Below are positions 52,601 to 61,600 of a DNA stretch of 64,000 nucleotides, piece after piece; within the stretch, counting starts at the first letter, position 1, and every line of letters begins with the position of its first letter. The notes under the pieces were generated by a model that worked only from the letters and a program-made list of their open reading frames with translations, made no database searches and was not told the origin of the DNA. Location: NCBI GenBank assembly GCA_018435605.1, contig JAHDNF010000002.1:124001-188000 (forward strand). The letters are read 5' to 3'. This DNA is from a bacterium (GTDB taxonomy: Bacteria > Auribacterota > Auribacteria > Auribacterales > Auribacteraceae). A program made the translations under genes and the position numbers.

Positions 52601-55600
52601 CTATGCGATATGCAAGTTCATGAATCTCATCGGCTAGATCGACTTTCGCAACGGGTTTCTGCTGTTGCTGATTGAGCGGAGCTATAATTTCCGAAACGTT
52701 CAGTCCGAATTGGTATTTATCGGTAGGTTCGCTTTCATTTATGATTGTAACTATATCTTCAAGAATAGAAGCCAATGGCGTTTTTTGAGAGTCCATTCTA
52801 TCGAGCATTTCGTACCATTGCGGATAAAAAGCCAATTTATCGAGTTTTTGAAAGAACTCAGGTTTTTCCGAATAACGCGCCTGAATTTCTCCGCATGCAT
52901 CATAAACCCCCCTTAAGAAAGAAACAAGCACACTCCTGATTTTTTCATCGGAAACCCCGAATCGTTTCGCAGGCGCAATAAGTTCGGTATACATGTGATG
53001 CGCGATATCGTCGAGTGAGAAAAATTCGTCAAAAGCATCGTCAAAATCAATATTGACTGCCTCAACAGGCATATCGCCGTCCATGCGCAAACGGATATTT
53101 CCGAAATGTCTATCGGAAAAACCGAACATATAGGCTTCACCCATTGCCTTACCTGTAACTATAGCGAATCGTTCTATGTGCTCGGATTTGATATTGAATT
53201 CATTTGCGCTTATATCGCCCACCGATTCAAGTACGGCAAAATCATTGAACTTGCCGAATTCCATGTTTACCGAAAACACATCGAATGTTCTTCTTTCGAA
53301 TGCCCTAAGCGCTAACACTCCGGCGGATGACATGGATTCGTCGTCAATGGTTTTAATGAAATACGATTTCTCCGACCCGTCGGAAAGATTAAATTTCGCT
53401 TCAAACCATATATGAGGGCCATTGTATTCCTCTATACCTCCGGGACCTATATAACTGCTTCTGATACCGATTTTCACATCGTCAGTAGTCAATCCTTTGG
53501 GTATAGCCGGCGAAAACTCGCTGATAAAGTTGAATACTTTTACAGCAAAGTCACGCATAACAATCTCGCCTGTGGGATCGTCTATGTCGGTATCGGTCAA
53601 TTCCCTGACCGATACCACCGCTAAGGGATCTACGGTAAACGCAAATCCCTCACGGCGCAAAAAGTCGTTCAACGCTGTTACTAAATCAAGCATTACATGC
53701 GGGACGGATGTGGAGTTTTCATCCAGCCGCGCGAAGAATTGTTCGTGTTCAGGAACGGCAAGGATACTGGTGTCTGTACGCAAAAGATCTTTGTTCGAAG
53801 CGTAGTAATCCTGCATTTCGTACATCATATCTTTGAAACTTTTAATGAATACATGCGCCATGGCGTGCAAATCTTCGTCGCCCACATTTGACAATTTTGC
53901 CTGTTTGAGGAAATCAAACCTGACAATGGAGGCTAGCGGCAAATCGTAAGAAAACGCCTCGTCGAAACCGCGGTTGAATACGTAATCCGGAAACCTGTCA
54001 TCATCAAGAGCAACTCTCATATTTGCAGGATATCTGCCGGGCAGTCCGAGCACATACGCTTCAGCCATAGGCCGCGCCAGCTTCTCGACAAATTCCATAT
54101 TGTATCTGCCGCCCCAGTTAAGTTCATCAGCGCCCCATACAGAAATTTCTTCGTTTACATGAAACCTCCCGATTTGTCCAACGTCGATGTCTACCTGATA
54201 ATATTCATACATCGCCCGCCCCATAGCTTTTAATATCTCGTTGACATCAGCGGTTTTATTTCTGCCAAGCGGCGCAGGTGTTATTATAAATGCAACATCA
54301 TTACCGTTTCTCATCGGTATGGAAGCCATTATGTTCATATATTCCGGATGAGCCTGCACAAAACGGTCGTCAAGATTATGTTCTTCGATATATATATCCG
54401 ACGGCGCAAATGATGAAGGCAGATATATAGCGTTGTCTTGAGCCAGCTGTCCGGCGATTTTATAAACCAGATGCCGGAGCTGTTCGAGAATATGCGCGTC
54501 TACTGCAGGGTCGTCCGATGACAATATTTGACGATTTCCTGAAGGTAGCGGTAATATTTCGTTTGCAGCTAGTGAAATTCCGTAATCGCGCAAAAATTGT
54601 GAATCGTTAAAATATTTTATCAATGATTCTGCCAGCGAGCGTGACGGTGTTTTTGTTTCATCCATCCGGCTAATAGATGTTTCCCAAAACGGTAACTTCG
54701 ATAATTGAGGATGTTCTTCCAACTGTTTTTTGTGTGTGCGGTAATTATTCTGAATGTCGCGAAATGCCGATATAAAACCGTCCAGATACGATACGATCAA
54801 CATACGCGCCTGTAACGCCGATCGACCGTACTCAACAGTCTGCTGTAAAAAGTTATCCTGAAAAATAGTATAAACCGATTCGATTTCAAAATCCGGATGT
54901 ATGTAGATAGCAAGATTCGTGTTGACTGCTTTTACAGGATTACCCCGATCAAGAACCACCTTCATATCTTTCAAAGTTACAGTATTGTTTCCGGTAACAT
55001 AAGCCTCTGCCATAACAGACCCGAAAAAGCGGGCTAAAGTGTTTATGACCGGCGAATCGGCGGTAAATACATCTGCATCCACACCTGAAACGCGCGCCAT
55101 TACGTGAAACCCTTTTTTGCCGTACGCCTCAAGATTGACGAACTGATAATAATCGGGCGGGAAACGTCCCATAGCATTGTAAAGGGTGTATCCGGCTGGC
55201 AAATAACCTGTGTCCGATTCGATGCGAACGGATACGATTTTTCCGTAGTCATCCGGAAAGGATACAGTCATACTTATCGATGAAGCCTGTTCGAGGGTTT
55301 GTTCCGAACCGATGGAATGTTCGATAACCTTAATATCGCTTTTATTCAAACTCCGACTAACCGACATCAGGTTACGCGCCTGAATATCGCGCAGTAATGA
55401 GTATGCCATGGACTGTAACTGATCGACAGTAGTCTCTTTATCGTCATGCCGTCCAGACAAATCCCGAGCGAAGTCCGGTTTTACAATGTTGAATCTTGTA
55501 TTGAATACATCGCCAAGAGTCAGCGGCCTGCCGTACAGATCTTCAAAATAGACTCGGTTGATCTTTTCGATAATTTCCAAGATGATAGAATTAAGCGAGG

Positions 55601-58600
55601 TCTTTTTCGGGTCAATCCTGTCAAGGCACTCTTGCCAAACAGGTAACCTTCGCAATATCTCGTTGTCTTGCAACTGTTGGTAATGGACGGAATAATAATC
55701 TGAAATAGACTTATATTCACTTAAAAAACCTTGCAAATACGCTGTAAGTATATCGCGAAACCCGATGGCTGCAAGATTGCCGATCATCCTTAAATAGCCT
55801 AACATATATACATTGAATTGCTCCGGTTCGCCCTGTAGCGCCCAGTCCAGATCGATATTGACCACTTGTAGCGGTTTAGCGTCTTTCAGCACGACTCTAA
55901 GGTTATGCGGGTTGCGGTCCGGCAGTGAAACGGCGTATGCTTCGGCCATCGCTCTTCCGAGCAAGACAGCGTATTCAATGGTGAAAGCCGAAGAGGGTAC
56001 ATAATCTTTAACATCCGCGTCGCCGATCATTTCGGACAAATGGAAACCGGATAAGTTGTAAAGATACTCATCGCTAAAATAATATGCGTAATGCTGTCTG
56101 CCCATAGCATGCAACGCGGCAACAGCCAGTTGTGAATTATTGTCAATGTTATGCGATTTTATATGAAACGATTTTTCCGAACCGTCCGCCATCGGAACAG
56201 CTACCTCTATCCAGAGCGATTTTCCGGCCAGCAGATCATCCTCCGAATGATAATTATGATTCAGTATCCGGATATCGGCAATAGCAAATTGTTCAGGCAA
56301 AGCTAAATTGCCTTTTTCAGCGATGTCCGTAATAACCTGATACGCAATATTGCGTAATTGCGCCTCATTATTGGGCTGAATCCGCGACGAAGGCAAGAAG
56401 GCCAATTGCGGCATTACTTCGTCGGGTTCGATGACAAATCCGAACACACTCTCAAATAAAGAACTGTTCAGATCGGTAATCACCCGTTTGATGAACAACA
56501 ATACAGGCAGTTTCGCGGAATCCATACGGTTGAGCACATTTTTCCATTCCTCAAATTCACGGAGCGTTGGATGATTTTGAAGTTCGCCGGCATGTTCGGC
56601 ATAGTATGAATGCAAATCAGTCAGTTCTGTGGCAAAACCTTTAAAATATTCAACCAGCATTTGCCTGATCATATCTTTATCCAACCGCGCTTTTTTTGCT
56701 CGTTCAAGCAATTCTGTTCTCAATAGATCGGTAAACTCAAATGAATAGCCGTAAGAACGAGTCAAGGCCGTATCCAGATCAATATTAACCGCGTCTACCG
56801 GCAGGCCGTTATCCAATACCAGCCTGATATTGCCCAGATGTCTGTCGTTTATGGAAAACACATATGCCAGCGCAGTAGCTTTACCGATCTGATAAGCAAA
56901 GGAATCCCGAAGCGCAGAACGCAAATCGAATTCATCGGCAGACATTTGACCGACCGATTCAATAAGATCAAACCCATCAAAACCGTAGCGATGTAGCGCC
57001 GTAGCGTAGTAGCCGAACGGCTTTCTATTTACAGCGGTCAACGCTTCGACGCCGGCACGAACATTGCTGTTAGTTTCAAATGAGCGGACAATGTACTCCT
57101 TTAGATTCCCAGCCTCATCGGGGATCGTAAGCACAAACCACAGCTTATGTTCGAAGGTGTACGGGTCTACCAGATGAAGCGAGCGTTTTGTTACGGTTAT
57201 TTGTTCAGGGCGCAAACCGACAGGCAGTGAAAGTTTTTCTTTGCCAGCTATATCTGTAATAATCGCGTAAGCCAGTTGCACGAGTTGAGTGTCGTCGTGT
57301 ATATCCAGTGAATCTTCGGTTGAAGCTGTTGCAGGCTCAATTCGGTCATGGGGTGTTCCTTCTGCAGATAATACATCCGCTACATCGATATTGACGCTAT
57401 TTTCCCGCGCATATCCGGAATCGTTTACCTGCCGGATCAATTCCGTAACTACATCTTGTGCAGATATATACGCGGGGTCTATCCGAGCGATCAGTCTTTG
57501 CCAATCCCCCTGATTTGATAAATCAGGGTCACCGGCAATTGTTTTTCTATGTAGCTTGATATGTTCCTGAATCTGAGCGTAGGTTACATAAAACCCTTTA
57601 AAAAACGCAGTAATAATCTGCCGTACTTGATCGGGTTCGATTCCTGCGAGGCGGGGCAGTAGCAAAAACTTTACGGATACCTCATATCGGATATTATCCA
57701 GATTGAACTGTTCGTTGAGCGCCGAATCGAAATCAATATTATAAGCGCTGACCGGAACACCGTTTTTTATCTCAATACGTATATTGTTGTAACTGCGGTC
57801 GTGAAGACCGATTGCGTATGCTTCCGCCATGGCTCCGCCCACAAGGTAAGCAAATTCAGTCCAGTTAGATTCGCTCAGATGGAATTCCGATGCGTTAAAA
57901 GAACCTATTTCTTCTAAAACATGAAATCCGCTAAACCCTTCTGCTGAAATATCGGAATACCAGTAATTGACCGTATCTCTGCCTAAAAGATTCAGGGCTT
58001 TTAGCGCCGCTTCGGTATTGTTCCCGGGATAATCGGATTTTATGATGTACGAACGGCGCAAACCTTTAGCATCGGCAACAACCGCCTTCATGACAATGGC
58101 GGTTTTACCGTCATACAGGCGGTCGTGTATATCGAAAATCTCCAGTTCGAGTTCGGCTTCGGTAAGAAACTCATGTAAGGTTATGTATCCATTTTGTTCA
58201 AGATTTTTTAGGACGGAATACGCCATTCGGGTAGCGGCGACTGCGTCTATTGCCGGTTCCTGCCTTGAGTCGGATACAAGTTTGCCGGATACAATCTGTT
58301 CTGTCACGGCTACGGGCAATGTGAATCCGAATCGATAATTCAGGTCGAGATTCAAAATCTCCAATGCCTGATTCAATAATTCAACAGCGGATGTTTCGTT
58401 CGGATTGGCGCGCTCAAGTAATGAGTTCCAATCAGGGTATTCAGCCAATGCAGGGTGATTTTTCAATATGCCCTGATGCTCATTGTAAATCGCCTGAATT
58501 TTTACAATCTCCATGTAAAAATTTTCCAAGAATTGTTGTGCGGCATCGCGTAATCCGTTTGTTGACAAACCTTTGCTCGCCAAATGACGCAAAAACTGAA

Positions 58601-61600
58601 TTCGTATTACATTATCGAGTCCAACATCAGGCGAAAGAGCTTCATCGAAATCAACGTTGAACAGCGCTACCGGTTGTCCGTTATCCGTTTTTACCCGTAT
58701 ATTGGATAAATTCCGATCCGGAATGCCGAATATAAATGCCTCCGCCATCAGTTTACCTATCATAGCGGAAAACGATTGAGCCGAAGTTTCGGTCGGTACG
58801 GTTCGCTCCAAAAATTCATTGGCATTCATGTCGCCCACAACATCAAACACATGTGTGCCTATGTATCCGGTCAAAGCTCTCTGACTGAAAAAGTACCCGT
58901 AAGAAGGACGCCCGAATAAATCAAGAGCGGTCAAAGTAAGATAAGAACGGTTCTGTTTGCCGGGAGACTGTGATTTAAGCGCAATCCTGCCGATGCTTCC
59001 ATCGGAACGGATAAAGCTAACCAGACAAACAACCGGAAGTAAATGCTCGACAACCATATCCTCGTCAACATTGTGAGACTCAATAACAACATCCGCCTCG
59101 GAAAAATCGGCAGGAAGCCCTATTTTGCCCGCTGAGGCCATGTCCCGAACCACCAAATAGGCATAATGAATCAACTCATTCTTGATTCCGGTTTCTATAT
59201 CTTCCAGCACAGTTGCATATATGTCGTTTATGGTTATTTTTTGCGAAAACGTTGTGTTCAGATATAGAATACACTGCTCCATGACCGATGAAAGATCGGT
59301 TTTTGACGCATCGAGTAAATTTAGTGCATCATTCCATTTTGCGCTATCGATGTTTGCCTCATATTCAACCAATTTTGATTTACCGGCTTCATACATCGAT
59401 TGAGCAAGCCGCATGTTCCACCAGTAATGCCCAAGAAACTTCTGCGCCGCAAATATCATCTGATCGGATTCAATTCCTGAGGCGTATTTAAGGTGATCCA
59501 TAAATCTTTTCAGATGCATTACCGGATCTTCTTGCGAAGAAAAAGCCTGTTCCAGTCCGATATTATACGCCATAACCGGCTGGCCGTTTTTTAACTCAAT
59601 CATCACGTTGTCATAAGATTGTTCCGGAAGTCCGGCAATGTATGCCTGCGCCATTGCAAAACCCATAACAGCTGAAAATGGCGCAAGCGTATCGTCAGTA
59701 ACCTGATATGTTCCCGCTCCAACCGTTGAGAACGAATCGGACGCATAAAAGCCGGCAATCTGCCTTGACGCTGTATCGTCATATATGGAAACAAACCGTT
59801 CACCATGCAGGGTTTTAAGCAAATGTAGCGCATCGGATATTCTATCCGCTCCATCGCCTACAACAATATGAAACTGCTGAAAGCTACCGTCCTGCCGTGG
59901 AATAGAAACCGTAATCCGCATATTGTTTTCATCAATAACCATGTTCGAATCGCAGTTATGGGCGGTTATCTGTATATCTTTCATAGAAAAACCTTCCGCA
60001 ACAGCAACAAATCCTCGTCCTGCCGCATCGGTTAACAGCGAATAAGCTATGGCTTGCAACTGAGATTTTGTATCGTTAATACTTAGATTTAATCTGTCAT
60101 TAATATAATCAACAGCATGGCTTATCAAGTCAGGCAGTTGTTTTTCAATGGATTTCAAACGGTCCAATGTTTTCAGCCAATCAGGGTTAGCCGCCAGTTC
60201 AGGGTTAACAACAGGTTTGGTATAATTGTTGTAAACAATGATTTCACGCAGTCCGTCTTCGATCCCTTTAACAAATTGCGTGGAAATTTCTTTTAACCGA
60301 GCTTTGTCCAAGCCTGCATTTTGCAGTCTGGTAAAAAAGGAAACAGCGAACATCAGCGACCTATCGAGTCCACCCGCAGGCAAATAATCTGAAAATACGT
60401 TTTCATAATCTATGCTCAGCACATGCGCCGGACGATCGTTTTCAAGTAAAACCCGCAAATTCACAGCCTGACGGTCGGAAAGCCCGATAACCAAGGCTTC
60501 CGCCACAGCGATACCGTACAACCGTACTATTTCGCCAATATCATTATCAAACGGATCAACCTCATTTAATCCATACGTTCCGATCTTTTCACTTACACGA
60601 AACCCGGCAAAAAACCGCCAAGGATGCGCCACTATACCGGAGGAATATTTACTGTACGGCATACGGTTTAGCGCGGTAAGAACCGCCACGGCCGCCCGTT
60701 CAGGATCTCTCTGATAAAGTTCGGTATGGGTAGCGACAGTTTTTAAGAAAAAAGATTTTTTACCTTGCGGAGTATCGACAATCGCCTCAAACCATATCCC
60801 CATGCGTAAATGATGCCGCGCCAGATGTGCTGTATGACGTTTCCCTATAACGATAGATTGCGAATCGATCTCTAAAGGCGCTGAAATACCCCCCTGCTCC
60901 GCCGCTTTTCCCAGCACAACTGACGCGACCGACTTGAGTTCTTCTTCGAGCGCCGATATTTTTTGGAATTCGGTATCCAGATAACCTTCAATCTGACCGC
61001 GCACCGCAGTTACGTCAAACAAATCGGCTGACAAGCGTGTTACGACTTCATTCCATATACCTGATTCAATACCTGCAGGAATATCGGTAAACAATTCGGG
61101 GTTGTCGCCATACTGATTTTGCAATGCGCGCAGTTCATCGATAAATGAATCCAAAAACGATTCTACTGCCGCATTAATATCGTGTTTTTCAACTCCCCGT
61201 TCCAGCATAGTGTCTATATACCGAATAAACGGAGATAACAAGTTAGATAAATCCACCGCGCCTGCTTTCAACGCGCGCATGTCAAACGGTTCGCCGAGAA
61301 CCGCAACCGGTCGAATACCGTCTGTAACAACCCGCAAATCCATTGAAGAAACATGACTAGCGCCAAATATATACCTTTGCGCCAAAGCGTTCGCAAGTAA
61401 CCCCGATATTTTTGCATATTCTTTAGAGTCGGCGGCGACCTCGTAAAACATCATTGGAGCAACCTGTTCGGTAATCTGAAACTTTGTAATGGCTTGATAC
61501 GGCTGACCGCTGGAGTAATGCAGGTACGGTTTGCGGCCAAGTTTTTCGATTAACGCATTGTAAGCGGCATACCGTTCGCTATGATCGATAGAACTTATAA